This document shows positions 44,357-52,784 of a stretch of DNA of 64,000 bases, piece by piece. The DNA is from Bin52 sp965243345 (GTDB lineage Bacteria > Pseudomonadota > Alphaproteobacteria > Thalassobaculales > Thalassobaculaceae), in the NCBI GenBank assembly GCA_965243345.1, contig CBDEUR010000003.1, positions 496,001 to 560,000 of the forward strand, in the 5' to 3' direction. Within the stretch, counting starts at the first letter, position 1. Each line of letters starts with the position of its first letter. The position numbers were made by a program, and so were the translations under genes. Below the pieces are notes generated by a model. It ran no database searches and was not told the origin of the DNA. It saw nothing but the letters and a program-made list of their open reading frames with translations.

Positions 44357-44385
44357 CTTGAACCCGCGTGCGCTCGCTGTATAGT
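44357..44385 (+). promoter_or_regulatory. sigma-70-type promoter of the rpsF operon
   Basis: CTTGAA and TATAGT are separated by exactly 17 bp, close to the alphaproteobacterial consensus (CTTGAC-N17-CTATAT). It lies about 100 bp upstream of rpsF in an otherwise very GC-rich leader. Confidence 0.7.
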
Positions 44386-44487
44386 GCCGGCCTTCCGGCC
44401 CGGATGCCGGACGATGCCATATCTCCTTGCCGGCTCTTGCCGGCTTGGGGCCCCGAACCGGGTCCCGATCAGCCACAAGGAGCAGGA
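44386..44487 (+). promoter_or_regulatory. GC-rich leader of rpsF, possible S6:S18 control site
   Basis: The leader can form small hairpins: GCCGG/CCGGC near 44386-44400 and GCCGGC-TCTT-GCCGGC near 44428-44445. The S6:S18 complex is known to repress its own operon by binding an rpsF leader hairpin in many bacteria. Whether these match that motif is uncertain. Confidence 0.3.
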
Positions 44488-44970
44488 ATGTCCTACTACG
44501 AGTGCGTCTTCATCGCCCGCCAGGAGCTTTCGGCCTCCCAGGCCGAGCAGCTGGCCGACCAGATGGCGGAAATCGTCACCGCCAGCGGCGGTACCGTCAA
44601 GACCCGCGAATACTGGGGCCTCAAGAACCTGGCCTATCGGATCAAGCGGAACCGCAAGGGGCACTACACGCTGTTCTATCTCGATGCGCCGTCTGATGCG
44701 GTCGCCGAGCTCGAACGCAACATGCGCATCAGCGATGACGTGCTGCGCTACCTGACGCTGCGGCTCGACGAGTTGCCCGAGGGGCCGTCGATCATGATGC
44801 AGATCCGCACCGAGCGCGGCGGACGCCGCGGCGATCGCGGCCCGAGGGACGGCCGCCGTTTCGACCGGGGCCCGCGGCCCCCGCGGGACCGGCAGGGCGA
44901 TGATGACAGGGCGCGTCCGGCGGCAGCCCCGTCGGCGCCGGCCGAGAGCGACGGGAGAACAGGACCATGA
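44488..44970 (+). CDS. rpsF: 30S ribosomal protein S6
   Basis: The 160-aa S6 has MSYYECVFIARQELSASQAE at its start, then YWGLKNLAYRIKRNRKGHY and VLRYLTLRLDELPEGPS. It carries a longer than usual Arg/Gly/Asp/Pro-rich tail (from about residue 112), as in other Alphaproteobacteria. S6 binds S18 in the small-subunit platform. AAGGAG precedes the ATG. The stop overlaps the rpsR start (ATGA). Confidence 0.97.
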   Translation: MSYYECVFIARQELSASQAEQLADQMAEIVTASGGTVKTREYWGLKNLAYRIKRNRKGHYTLFYLDAPSDAVAELERNMRISDDVLRYLTLRLDELPEGPSIMMQIRTERGGRRGDRGPRDGRRFDRGPRPPRDRQGDDDRARPAAAPSAPAESDGRTGP

Positions 44971-45221
44971 GCACCCTGTCCATTTCACGTCCGGCGGTAC
45001 GCCGGCCCTTCATGCGCCGGCGCAAGTCGTGCCCGTTTTCGGGAAAGAACGCGCCGACGATCGACTACAAGGATACCAAGCTGCTGCAGCGGTTCATCTC
45101 GGAGCGTGGCAAGATCGTGCCGTCGCGGATCACCGCGGTCTCGGCGAAGAAGCAACGCGAGCTGTCGAAGGCGATCAAGCGCGCACGGTTCCTGGGGCTG
45201 CTTCCCTACGTGGTGAGCTGA
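44967..45221 (+). CDS. rpsR: 30S ribosomal protein S18
   Basis: The 84-aa S18 has the RPFMRRRKSCPFSGKNAP start, then DYKDTKLLQRFISERGKIVPSRIT (only part is diagnostic) and LSKAIKRARFLGLLPYV, all classic. It is the partner of S6, translationally coupled to it through a 4-bp overlap. Confidence 0.97.
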   Translation: MSTLSISRPAVRRPFMRRRKSCPFSGKNAPTIDYKDTKLLQRFISERGKIVPSRITAVSAKKQRELSKAIKRARFLGLLPYVVS

Positions 45222-45246
45222 CGCAAACCCCGCGTGGCGATGTCGG

Positions 45247-46212
45247 ATGATGCGCACATGGCTCTGGCTCGGAAGTGCGGTACTGGTCAGTGCCGGACTG
45301 TACCTTGCCACCGTGGCCGGGTCGGTCGCGGCGTTCCTGCTGACCTATCTGACGCCATTGCCGTTGTTCCTGCTCGGACTTTCGCTCGGTGGCAGGCTGA
45401 GCGGACTGGCCGGAGCGGTTGCCGCCATGCTGGTCGCGGGCGCCGCCGGACCACAGGCGGCGCTGCTGTACCTGGGCTTCTGCGGCATTCCGGTTGCGGT
45501 CCTGTGCGAACTGGCCGAGCGCAGGTATCCGGGCCCCGGCGGGCCCGGCACCGACTGGTATCCGCCGGGCCTGTTGTGCGTCTGGCTCGCATTGATGCCG
45601 CTGGCGCTGTTCCTGCTGGTCACGGTCTACGTGTCGGCCACTGGCGGGTCGCTCGAGCAGCTGATCGCCGACGAGATCCGTGCGCTGATGGCGCAGTACC
45701 GCGAGATCCTCGGCCAGGCGGGCGACGGCACGCCCGTGGCCGACTCCGAACAGTTCGCTTTCCTCGAATCGCTGTTTGCCCGGATCGCGCCCGGGCTTCT
45801 GGCCAGCCTGTGGATGACGCTGACCGCGATCAACGGCATCATGGCGCAGAGCCTGCTGGTGCGCAGGGGCAGTGCCATCCGGCCCGCGCCCGCGATGGGC
45901 GACATCGAGTTGCCGCGTCGCTACGTGGTCGGCTTCGCAGTGGCGATGCTGATTGGCATGACGCTGGACGGACCGCTGGGGTTCATCGGCGTGAATGCCG
46001 CCGTGATCCTCGCCTTCCCGCTGCTGCTGTCGGGTCTTGGCGTGGCGCATGTGCTCGCCGCGAAGACCGGGCTGCGCGTGGTCCTGCTGTTCTTTCTGTA
46101 TCTGGTGCTTGCCGTCACGCGGTGGGGCGCCGTGGTCATGATCGCCATTGGCCTGATCGACCACTTTGCCGGACTGAAGAAACGCCTGCGCGGGCAGTCG
46201 CCGTCGGTCTGA
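45247..46212 (+). CDS. DUF2232 membrane protein (YybS-like)
   Basis: The 321-aa protein has about eight hydrophobic segments. It is the DUF2232 family, which sits between rpsR and rplI in many Alphaproteobacteria and as YybS beside rpsR in Bacillus. Transport or envelope roles have been proposed, but none is proven. It follows rpsR by 25 bp in the same transcript. The start ATG has a plausible site upstream. No catalytic motif is evident. Confidence 0.85.
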   Translation: MMRTWLWLGSAVLVSAGLYLATVAGSVAAFLLTYLTPLPLFLLGLSLGGRLSGLAGAVAAMLVAGAAGPQAALLYLGFCGIPVAVLCELAERRYPGPGGPGTDWYPPGLLCVWLALMPLALFLLVTVYVSATGGSLEQLIADEIRALMAQYREILGQAGDGTPVADSEQFAFLESLFARIAPGLLASLWMTLTAINGIMAQSLLVRRGSAIRPAPAMGDIELPRRYVVGFAVAMLIGMTLDGPLGFIGVNAAVILAFPLLLSGLGVAHVLAAKTGLRVVLLFFLYLVLAVTRWGAVVMIAIGLIDHFAGLKKRLRGQSPSV

Positions 46213-46254
46213 TCACCCGGTGCCCGGAACGCGGTGCCAGTTGGAGCGGAGACA

Positions 46255-46926
46255 ATGCAAGTCATCCTTCTTGAACGCATAGAAAAGCTGGGCCAGATGG
46301 GCGACGTCGTGACGGTGAAGGCCGGCTACGCCCGCAATTTCCTGCTGCCTCGCCGCAAGGCGTTGCGCAACACCAGGGAAAACCTGGCCTACTTCGCCGA
46401 ACGCAAGGCCCAGTTCGAGGCCGAGAACCTGGAGCGCCGCGAGGAGGCCGAACGGGTTGCTGTGAAACTGGAGGGTTTCACGGTGCCGATCATCAGGGCG
46501 GCCGGCGAGAGCGGGCAGCTGTACGGTTCGGTCACCGCCCGCGACATCGCCGATGCGGTGACCACAGCGGGCGTGACCATTGCCCGCAGCCAGGTCTCGC
46601 TCGACCGGGCACTCAAGTCGCTCGGTCTCGAACGGGTGCGGATCCAGCTTCATGCCGAGGTATCCGAGTTCGTCACCATCAATATCGCCCGCTCGGACGA
46701 GGAGGCTGAACGCCAGCTGCAACTCGGCCGCGCGGTCGGCACCGGCGATGAAGACTACGAGGACGAGACGGCGATCGATGACGGGTTCGCCGCGGACGGC
46801 GCCGGTGACGGGTCCGTCGCGGACAGCGCCGATGACGGGTTCGTCGCGGACGGCGCCGATGACGGGTCCGTCGCGGACAGCGCCGATGACGGGCAGTCCG
46901 GCGAGGACGATCCGCAGCCGGCTTAG
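46255..46926 (+). CDS. rplI: 50S ribosomal protein L9 with repeat-bearing tail
   Basis: The predicted protein has 223 aa. The L9 core is clear: MQVILLERIEKLGQMGDVV, then the signature GYARNFLLPRRKAL and the C-terminal domain AAGESGQLYGSVTARDIA. Normal L9 ends at about residue 150-160. This one continues with an acidic tail made of four nine-residue repeats (DGF/SxAD...) encoded by a 27-bp minisatellite. The tail likely extends from the L1 stalk base and may vary between strains. GGAG precedes the ATG. Confidence 0.95.
   Translation: MQVILLERIEKLGQMGDVVTVKAGYARNFLLPRRKALRNTRENLAYFAERKAQFEAENLERREEAERVAVKLEGFTVPIIRAAGESGQLYGSVTARDIADAVTTAGVTIARSQVSLDRALKSLGLERVRIQLHAEVSEFVTINIARSDEEAERQLQLGRAVGTGDEDYEDETAIDDGFAADGAGDGSVADSADDGFVADGADDGSVADSADDGQSGEDDPQPA
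46780..46887 (+). repeat. 4 x 27-bp minisatellite inside rplI
   Basis: Four contiguous 27-bp units begin GACGGGTTC or GACGGGTCC, starting at 46780, 46807, 46834 and 46861. Units 2 and 4 are identical, and units 1 and 3 nearly so, showing a 54-bp super-unit. A fifth partial unit, GACGGG, follows. Copy-number change keeps the frame. Confidence 0.9.
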
Positions 46927-46975
46927 ACCCGACACGGGCTTTGCTTCGCCGGGGGCTCTTCGCTACCTTTGACCG

Positions 46976-48466
46976 ATGGCGACCCATCCCCTTCCGGTTC
47001 ACGGCGATTCCGAGGCGCAGGCGCGCCCGGAGGACCTGCCGTACACCTTCGAGGCCGAGCAGGGGCTGCTGGGAGCGATCCTGGTCAACAACCGGGCCTA
47101 CGAGCTGGTCAGCGACTACCTGTCCGAGAACCAGTTCTCCGATCCGGCGCACGGGCGCATCTACGCCGAGTGCGCCCGGCTGATCTCGCGCGGCCAGCTG
47201 GCCAACCCGGTCACACTCAAGGCCCGCTTCGACCAGGACGAGAGCCTGGAGGCGCACGGCGGCTCGGCCTACCTCGCCAATCTCGCCGCCTCTGTCGTCA
47301 CCGTGGTCAACGCCGGCGACTACGGCACGCTGATCCGTGATGCGCACCTGAGACGGGAACTGCTCGCGTTCTCCCAGCAGACCGCGAGCGACGCCATTTC
47401 GCACAACCATGACCTGACCGCGACCGAACAGATCGAGATCGCCGAGAACCGGCTGTTCTCCCTGGCCGAGACCGGGGAGGTCGACCGCGGATTCATCCAT
47501 TTCCGCGAGGCGCTGAACGAGTCGGTCAGGACCGCGGAAGCCGCCTACCAGCGCGATGGCCAGGTTGCGGGAGTGGCGACCGGATTTTCCGATCTCGACC
47601 GGCGGCTCGGCGGATTGCACAGGTCGGACCTGGTGATTCTCGCAGGGCGCCCCTCGATGGGAAAGACGGCGCTTGCCACCAACATCGCCTTTCAGGTGGC
47701 GCGCAACCCGGATCCGGACGGACGGCGCCAGACGGTGGCCTTCTTCTCGCTCGAGATGTCATCGCAGCAGCTCGCGACGCGGATCCTCGCGGAACGAACC
47801 GGGATCGGATCGGAACGGATCCGGCGGGGGGAACTCGCGAGAGCCGATTTCCAGAGCCTGGTCGAGGCGACCGGCGAGGTCGAGACCGCGCCTCTGTTCA
47901 TTGACGACACCCCCGCACTGGCGATCTCGGCCCTGCGCTCCAGGGCCCGGCGCCTGAAGCGCCGCCATGGCCTGTCGCTGATCGTGGTCGACTACCTCCA
48001 GCTCATGACCCCGCCGCCGGGAGTGCGGCCGGACAACCGGGTGCAGGAGGTCTCGATCGTGACCCAGAACCTGAAGGCGGTCGCCAAGGAGCTCGACGTG
48101 CCGGTGCTGGCGCTGTCGCAGCTGTCACGCTCGGTCGAGCAACGCGAGGACAGGCGTCCGATGCTCTCGGACCTGAGAGACTCGGGCTCGATCGAACAGG
48201 ATGCGGACGTGGTGATGTTCGTGTTCCGCGAACAGTATTACCTGGAGCGGGCGGAACCGAAGCAGCGTGCCGCCGAGAGCGACGAGCAGTTCGACAAGCG
48301 GCACGAGAACTGGAAGGCCAGGCTTGAACGGTCGCACGGCGTGGCCGAGATCATCATTGACAAGCATCGCCAGGGCCCCACCGGGATAGAGCGGCTGCAT
48401 TTCAACGGCGAGATCACCAAGTTCTCCGATGCGATCGATGATGACCGGTTGCCGGACCAGTACTGA
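46976..48466 (+). CDS. dnaB: replicative DNA helicase DnaB
   Basis: The 496-aa protein has the N-terminal DnaB domain (YTFEAEQGLLGAILVNNRAYE), then the RecA-like C-terminal domain with Walker A GRPSMGKTALA, the SLEMSSQQLA segment and LIVVDYLQLM Walker B. It also has the SRSVEQREDRRPMLSDLRDSGSIEQDAD motif in part (SDLRDSGSIEQDADVV). It unwinds DNA at the replication fork as a hexamer. It follows rplI by 49 bp. The alr start lies within its last codons. Confidence 0.97.
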   Translation: MATHPLPVHGDSEAQARPEDLPYTFEAEQGLLGAILVNNRAYELVSDYLSENQFSDPAHGRIYAECARLISRGQLANPVTLKARFDQDESLEAHGGSAYLANLAASVVTVVNAGDYGTLIRDAHLRRELLAFSQQTASDAISHNHDLTATEQIEIAENRLFSLAETGEVDRGFIHFREALNESVRTAEAAYQRDGQVAGVATGFSDLDRRLGGLHRSDLVILAGRPSMGKTALATNIAFQVARNPDPDGRRQTVAFFSLEMSSQQLATRILAERTGIGSERIRRGELARADFQSLVEATGEVETAPLFIDDTPALAISALRSRARRLKRRHGLSLIVVDYLQLMTPPPGVRPDNRVQEVSIVTQNLKAVAKELDVPVLALSQLSRSVEQREDRRPMLSDLRDSGSIEQDADVVMFVFREQYYLERAEPKQRAAESDEQFDKRHENWKARLERSHGVAEIIIDKHRQGPTGIERLHFNGEITKFSDAIDDDRLPDQY

Positions 48467-49583
48467 AGCCGCTGCGGCGGCTTCGCTGCTGCGCATCGAT
48501 CTCGACGCCGTTGCCGCAAACTACCAGCTGCTGAGCCGCCGCCTCGGGACCGCGGCCTGCGGGGCCGCGGTCAAGGCCGACGCCTATGGCATCGGGGCCT
48601 CCAGGGTGGCCCGCCGCCTGGTCCGGGCCGGATGCCGGGTGTTCTTTGTCGCAACACTGGATGAAGCCGTGGCGCTGCGCGCCGACGTCCCCGACACCGG
48701 CGTCGACATCGCCGTGCTGTGCGGGGTGTTGCCGGGGACCGAGCCGGTCCTTGCCGAACACCGGCTGATCCCCGTCATCAACGACCCGGGCCAGATTGCC
48801 CGCTGGCGGCGTGCCGGCGAACGCGCCGGGGTGCCGCTCGATGCCATGCTCCACGTCGACACCGGCATGAACCGGCTCGGCCTGTCGCCGCGCGAGACCG
48901 ACCGGCTGGCCGGGGCCCCGGAGCTGCTTGCAGGCGTGAACTGGCGGTACCTGGTCTCGCACCTCGCCTGCGCCGATGATCCGGACGATCCGGAAAACAC
49001 GATCCAGCTCGACCGGATCAGGGCCGTGCGCGCCCGGCTGCCGGCGATGCCCGTCAGCCTTGCGAACTCGGCCGGCATCCTGCTCGGCCCCGACTGGCAT
49101 TTCGACCTTGTCCGCCCGGGGATCGCGCTCTACGGCGGCGCGCCGCAGCCGGGCCGGGAAAACCCGATGCACCGGGTGGTCGCGCTGCTGGGCAGGGTCC
49201 TGCAGGTGCGCGACATCGAACCGGGGATGCGCGTGGGCTACGGCGGCGACTACCGGGCATGCGCGCCAGGCCGTATCGCGACCGTGGCCGCCGGCTATGC
49301 CGACGGGTACCTGCGTTCGTCTGCCGGCCGTGCCCGGGTGCACCTCGGACGCATCGCACTGCCGGTGGTCGGGCGGGTCTCGATGGACCTGATCACGGTG
49401 GACGTGACCGAAGCCCCCGAGGCGGCGGTGTTCCCCGGCGCCCTGGTCGAGCTTCTGGGCGGGCGGAACACCGTCGACGACGCAGCCGCGGCCGCCGGCA
49501 CCATTGCCTACGAGATCCTGACGTCGCTCGGGAGGCGCTATCACCGGGAGTACCTCGAGGATGCCGCGGAAGGGCAGCCCTGA
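48441..49583 (+). CDS. alr: alanine racemase
   Basis: The 380-aa protein is a fold-type III PLP enzyme. The cofactor lysine lies in AVKADAYG (about residue 45), the substrate-side Tyr in the C-terminal domain is in AAGYADGYLR, and the RPGIALYGG and VGRVSMDLITVDVT segments are typical. It makes D-alanine for peptidoglycan. Several ATG codons (48429, 48438, 48441) overlap the end of dnaB, and the last is used here. It is in the same operon. Confidence 0.95.
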   Translation: MTGCRTSTEAAAAASLLRIDLDAVAANYQLLSRRLGTAACGAAVKADAYGIGASRVARRLVRAGCRVFFVATLDEAVALRADVPDTGVDIAVLCGVLPGTEPVLAEHRLIPVINDPGQIARWRRAGERAGVPLDAMLHVDTGMNRLGLSPRETDRLAGAPELLAGVNWRYLVSHLACADDPDDPENTIQLDRIRAVRARLPAMPVSLANSAGILLGPDWHFDLVRPGIALYGGAPQPGRENPMHRVVALLGRVLQVRDIEPGMRVGYGGDYRACAPGRIATVAAGYADGYLRSSAGRARVHLGRIALPVVGRVSMDLITVDVTEAPEAAVFPGALVELLGGRNTVDDAAAAAGTIAYEILTSLGRRYHREYLEDAAEGQP

Positions 49584-49586
49584 CAT

Positions 49587-50375
49587 GTGGCGGAGATGCG
49601 GGTGAACCCGCTTGCCGCGATCGGAAGGGCCTTCCTCGGCTTTCTCGCCGGGACCGGCCGGCTCGGCCTGTTCGTGGCCGCCACCGTGTCGCACTGCGTG
49701 CGCCCGCCCTGGTATCCGCGCCTGCTGCTGCAGCACGTGATCGAGATCGGGTACTACTCGCTTCCGGTCGTGGGGCTGACGACGCTGTTTTCCGGCATGG
49801 TCGTCGCCCTGCAGAGCTACACCAGTTTCGCGAGGTTCTCGGCCGAGGGTGCCGTTGCCACGGTGGTGGTGCTCTCCATTACCCGCGAACTCGGCCCGGT
49901 GCTTGCGGGGCTGATGGTCGCCGGGCGCATCGGCGCGTCCATGGCAGCCGAGATCGGCACCATGCGGGTCACCGAGCAGATTGACGCGCTGACCACCCTG
50001 TCGACGCACCCGTTGAAGTACCTGGTTGTCCCCAGGGTCCTTGCCGGCGTGATCAGCCTGCCGTTCCTGGTGCTGGTCGGCGACGTGATCGGCGTGTTCG
50101 GAGGCTACATCGTCGGGGTCTACAAGCTCGGGTTCGAACCGGTGGTCTACCTGCAGCGGACCTTCGACTACCTCGAGCCCTACGACGTGATTTCGGGACT
50201 GGTGAAGGCGGCGGTGTTCGGCTTCCTGGTGGCGGTGATGGGGTGCTACCACGGCTACCACTCCAGGCGCGGCGCCAGGGGTGTGGGGGCCGCAACAACG
50301 AACGCGGTGGTCTCGGCCTCGATCCTGATCCTGGTGGCCAACTACGGTGTCACCGAACTGTTCTTTGCCCGGTAG
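49587..50375 (+). CDS. mlaE: MlaE-family ABC transporter permease
   Basis: The 262-aa permease has five or six membrane segments and the MlaE signature TRELGPVLAGLMVAGRIGASMAAEIGTM (diagnostic part RELGPVLAGLMVAGR). It should form, with MlaF, the inner-membrane engine that moves phospholipids between inner and outer membrane. It follows alr with a 3-bp gap. The start is a GTG at 49587; an ATG at 49596 is also possible. No MCE-domain MlaD gene is adjacent. Confidence 0.92.
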   Translation: MAEMRVNPLAAIGRAFLGFLAGTGRLGLFVAATVSHCVRPPWYPRLLLQHVIEIGYYSLPVVGLTTLFSGMVVALQSYTSFARFSAEGAVATVVVLSITRELGPVLAGLMVAGRIGASMAAEIGTMRVTEQIDALTTLSTHPLKYLVVPRVLAGVISLPFLVLVGDVIGVFGGYIVGVYKLGFEPVVYLQRTFDYLEPYDVISGLVKAAVFGFLVAVMGCYHGYHSRRGARGVGAATTNAVVSASILILVANYGVTELFFAR

Positions 50376-50380
50376 GAGCC

Positions 50381-51124
50381 ATGGGCGAGCCTGTCCCCAG
50401 GATCCGGATCGCACAGGTGTGCAAGAGCTTCGGCAGCAACCGGGTCCTGGACGGCGTCGATCTCGAGGTCGGCCGCGGCGAATCCGTGGTCGTCGTCGGT
50501 CCGTCCGGCATCGGCAAGTCGGTCCTGATCAAGTGCCTGATCGGGTTGCTGGAGCCCGACAGCGGCACGATCGAAATCGACGGGACGCGGATTGCCGGCA
50601 GGTCCCGGCGCCGGTCGGTGTCCGGACGTTTTGGCATGCTGTTCCAGAACGGCGCCCTGTTCGATTCGCTCTCGGTGCTCGAGAACGTCGCCTTTCCACT
50701 CACCCGCGGCCGCGTTCATTCCCTCGCCACGGCGCGATCGGCCGCACTTCGCACACTGGCGCGGGTCGGGCTCGGTCCAGAGATCGCCGACCTGTTTCCG
50801 GAGGACCTGTCCGGCGGGATGCGCAAGCGGGTCGCCCTGGCCCGGGCCATTGCCACCGAACCGGACATCCTGCTGTTCGACGAACCGACCACCGGTCTTG
50901 ATCCGATCATGGGCGCGTTGATCGACTCCCTGATCGTCCAGTGCGTGCGCGATAGCGGAGCCACGGCTCTCACCATTACCCATGACATGGACAGCGCGCG
51001 ACGCATCGCCGACCGAATCGCGATGCTGCACGCGGGACGGGTGCTGTGGCAGGGCCCGACCTCGAGGATCGAGGCAAGCGGCAACGAGGTGGTGGACCGG
51101 TTCATCAACGGGGTGGTCGGCTGA
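50381..51124 (+). CDS. mlaF: MlaF-type ABC transporter ATP-binding protein
   Basis: The 247-aa ATPase has Walker A GPSGIGKS, the signature LSGGMRKRVALARA and Walker B ILLFDEPTTGLDP, with the H-loop ITHDMDSA. Phrases such as GLDPIMGALID are typical of MlaF/Ttg2A. It pairs with MlaE five bases upstream. TAGGAG precedes the ATG. The 3' end overlaps the convergent MFS gene by 20 bp. Confidence 0.93.
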   Translation: MGEPVPRIRIAQVCKSFGSNRVLDGVDLEVGRGESVVVVGPSGIGKSVLIKCLIGLLEPDSGTIEIDGTRIAGRSRRRSVSGRFGMLFQNGALFDSLSVLENVAFPLTRGRVHSLATARSAALRTLARVGLGPEIADLFPEDLSGGMRKRVALARAIATEPDILLFDEPTTGLDPIMGALIDSLIVQCVRDSGATALTITHDMDSARRIADRIAMLHAGRVLWQGPTSRIEASGNEVVDRFINGVVG

Positions 51125-52532
51125 CGCGCTCCGGGACGGAACCGGTTCCGATCGCGACCCGCACCCCGCCGATCACCGCAAGGATGCACATCGGTCCGAC
51201 CCCGAGGTACAGCCATTCGGCGACCCTGCCCGCCGCCTCGGTGGTGAGACTGTCGGAGAAACCGGCGGCATTGGCGATGACACCGGCGGCACTGGAGCCG
51301 AACATGATGCCGATCGACTGGGTCAGCGGCATCACCGAGCCCACCCGGTGGCGGTCGGTCTCGTCGACGACCTCGAACAGGATGCGGCCGATGTGGCCCC
51401 AGGCCAGCCCGATCCCGAAACCCGTGACCGCGATGCCGATGACGGCACCGGCCAGCGGGCCGGCGGGCAGGAACATGCCGGTCAGGACGACGCCGCCCAT
51501 GGTGATGACCGGCCCGGCGGCGGACGCGACCCTGCTTCCGGTGCGGGCGAGGCCGGAGAAGACAATTGCCGCCAGCGTCCAGGCCATTGACTGGGTGGTG
51601 ACGACGAAGCCGGTGGCGAGCACCGGGATCGAATGGATCATCCGGAACAGCAGCGGGCCGTAGACCGAGGTCAGCACGGTCGCGAAGGTAATGCCGAAGA
51701 CGAACAGGACACCGCTGCCGAGCACGGTGGCAGGGCGGAACATGTCGCGCGGGAACAGCCGGTCGCTGCTGCGGATCTCGAGCGTGACGGTGGCCGCGAA
51801 ACACAGCAGGCTCGCACCGGCGAGCGGCAGTTCGAATCCGGCGGCGGCAGTGCTGCCGACCGACCCGAGCAGGAGCGCGGAGGCGCCGAGCAGCGCCAGC
51901 CGGGGCACCTGTCCCAGCGACCCCGGTTCCCGGTCCGGGCCGTCCGGCGGAAGGCTGCGTATGACCAGCACCACGAACAGCCCGGCCGCGCCCACCATCA
52001 GCAGGAAGCCGGATCGCCAGGCATCGAACTCGGCGAAGATACCGCCGAGCAGCGGGCCGCTCAGTGCCGCCACGCCCCAGCCGCCCGAGACCACCGCGAA
52101 CATGCGTGCCCAGGTTGCCGGGGGGAACAGGTCGCGGATCATCCCGTGCGAATAGGCCATCAGCAGTCCCGCGCCGAGACCCTGGACGGTGCGACCGGCA
52201 AGGACGCCCGGCATGTTCCAGGCCAGGGCCACCATCAGGCTGCCGGCGGCGAACACCGTTGCCGCGAGCATGAGCGAGCGCCGGATTCCCAGCCAGGCCC
52301 TGATCATGCCACCCGAGGCCGAACTGATGATGCTGGTGACGACAAACAGCGTTGTCGCCCAGCTGATCAGGTCCAGGCCGCCGACGTCGAACGCAACGCT
52401 CGGCGCCAGGGTGGCGAAGACGAAGAAGTTGGTGGCATGGAGTGCCACGGCGAAGACCAGCGCAAGCGTGGAACGCCGGTACTGTGCCGACAGCAGCTCC
52501 CCCCAGGAGAGAGGTTTCTCGCCTGCGCTCAC
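51105..52532 (-). CDS. MFS transporter (drug:H+ antiporter-like)
   Basis: The 475-aa protein has about 14 hydrophobic segments, as in DHA2-type major facilitator exporters. It includes a motif-A-like GGMIRAWLGIRRSLMLAATV loop and an RTVQGLGAGLLMAYS motif-C-like segment. The best start is the GTG at 52532, with AGGAG upstream. The open frame runs on for another 2.8 kb antisense to cvpA and purF, but that is a shadow. The substrate is unknown. Confidence 0.85.
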   Translation of the reverse strand: MSAGEKPLSWGELLSAQYRRSTLALVFAVALHATNFFVFATLAPSVAFDVGGLDLISWATTLFVVTSIISSASGGMIRAWLGIRRSLMLAATVFAAGSLMVALAWNMPGVLAGRTVQGLGAGLLMAYSHGMIRDLFPPATWARMFAVVSGGWGVAALSGPLLGGIFAEFDAWRSGFLLMVGAAGLFVVLVIRSLPPDGPDREPGSLGQVPRLALLGASALLLGSVGSTAAAGFELPLAGASLLCFAATVTLEIRSSDRLFPRDMFRPATVLGSGVLFVFGITFATVLTSVYGPLLFRMIHSIPVLATGFVVTTQSMAWTLAAIVFSGLARTGSRVASAAGPVITMGGVVLTGMFLPAGPLAGAVIGIAVTGFGIGLAWGHIGRILFEVVDETDRHRVGSVMPLTQSIGIMFGSSAAGVIANAAGFSDSLTTEAAGRVAEWLYLGVGPMCILAVIGGVRVAIGTGSVPERVSRPPR

Positions 52533-52784
52533 GCTCGATCTCCTGTCCGGGAGCCCGCATTGGCCCGGTTCCGCACGGAACGCGGCGAGTGTGCCGGTAT
52601 CCGCCACGCCCGGGCAACCTCGGAGGATGACAGGGAGAGGAGACGGCGGGGTTGCCCGTCCCGGGAACCGCCGGAACGATCGAGTGGAATCAGCGCGATG
52701 CCGTCCGCCGTCCGAGACGGGCTCCCGACCTTGTTGTCGTGTTCCCGGCAGCGTACAAGTGCGCCGGTTGAAGGACGCGGGGTC

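Noticed and set aside
46780..46887. Tandem 27-bp units considered as a CRISPR array
   Set aside because: The units are contiguous with no spacers and lie in frame within rplI.
48414..50414. A 666-codon minus-strand frame opposite alr and mlaE
   Set aside because: Low-complexity His/Gln/Arg-rich shadow; both plus-strand genes have strong family motifs.
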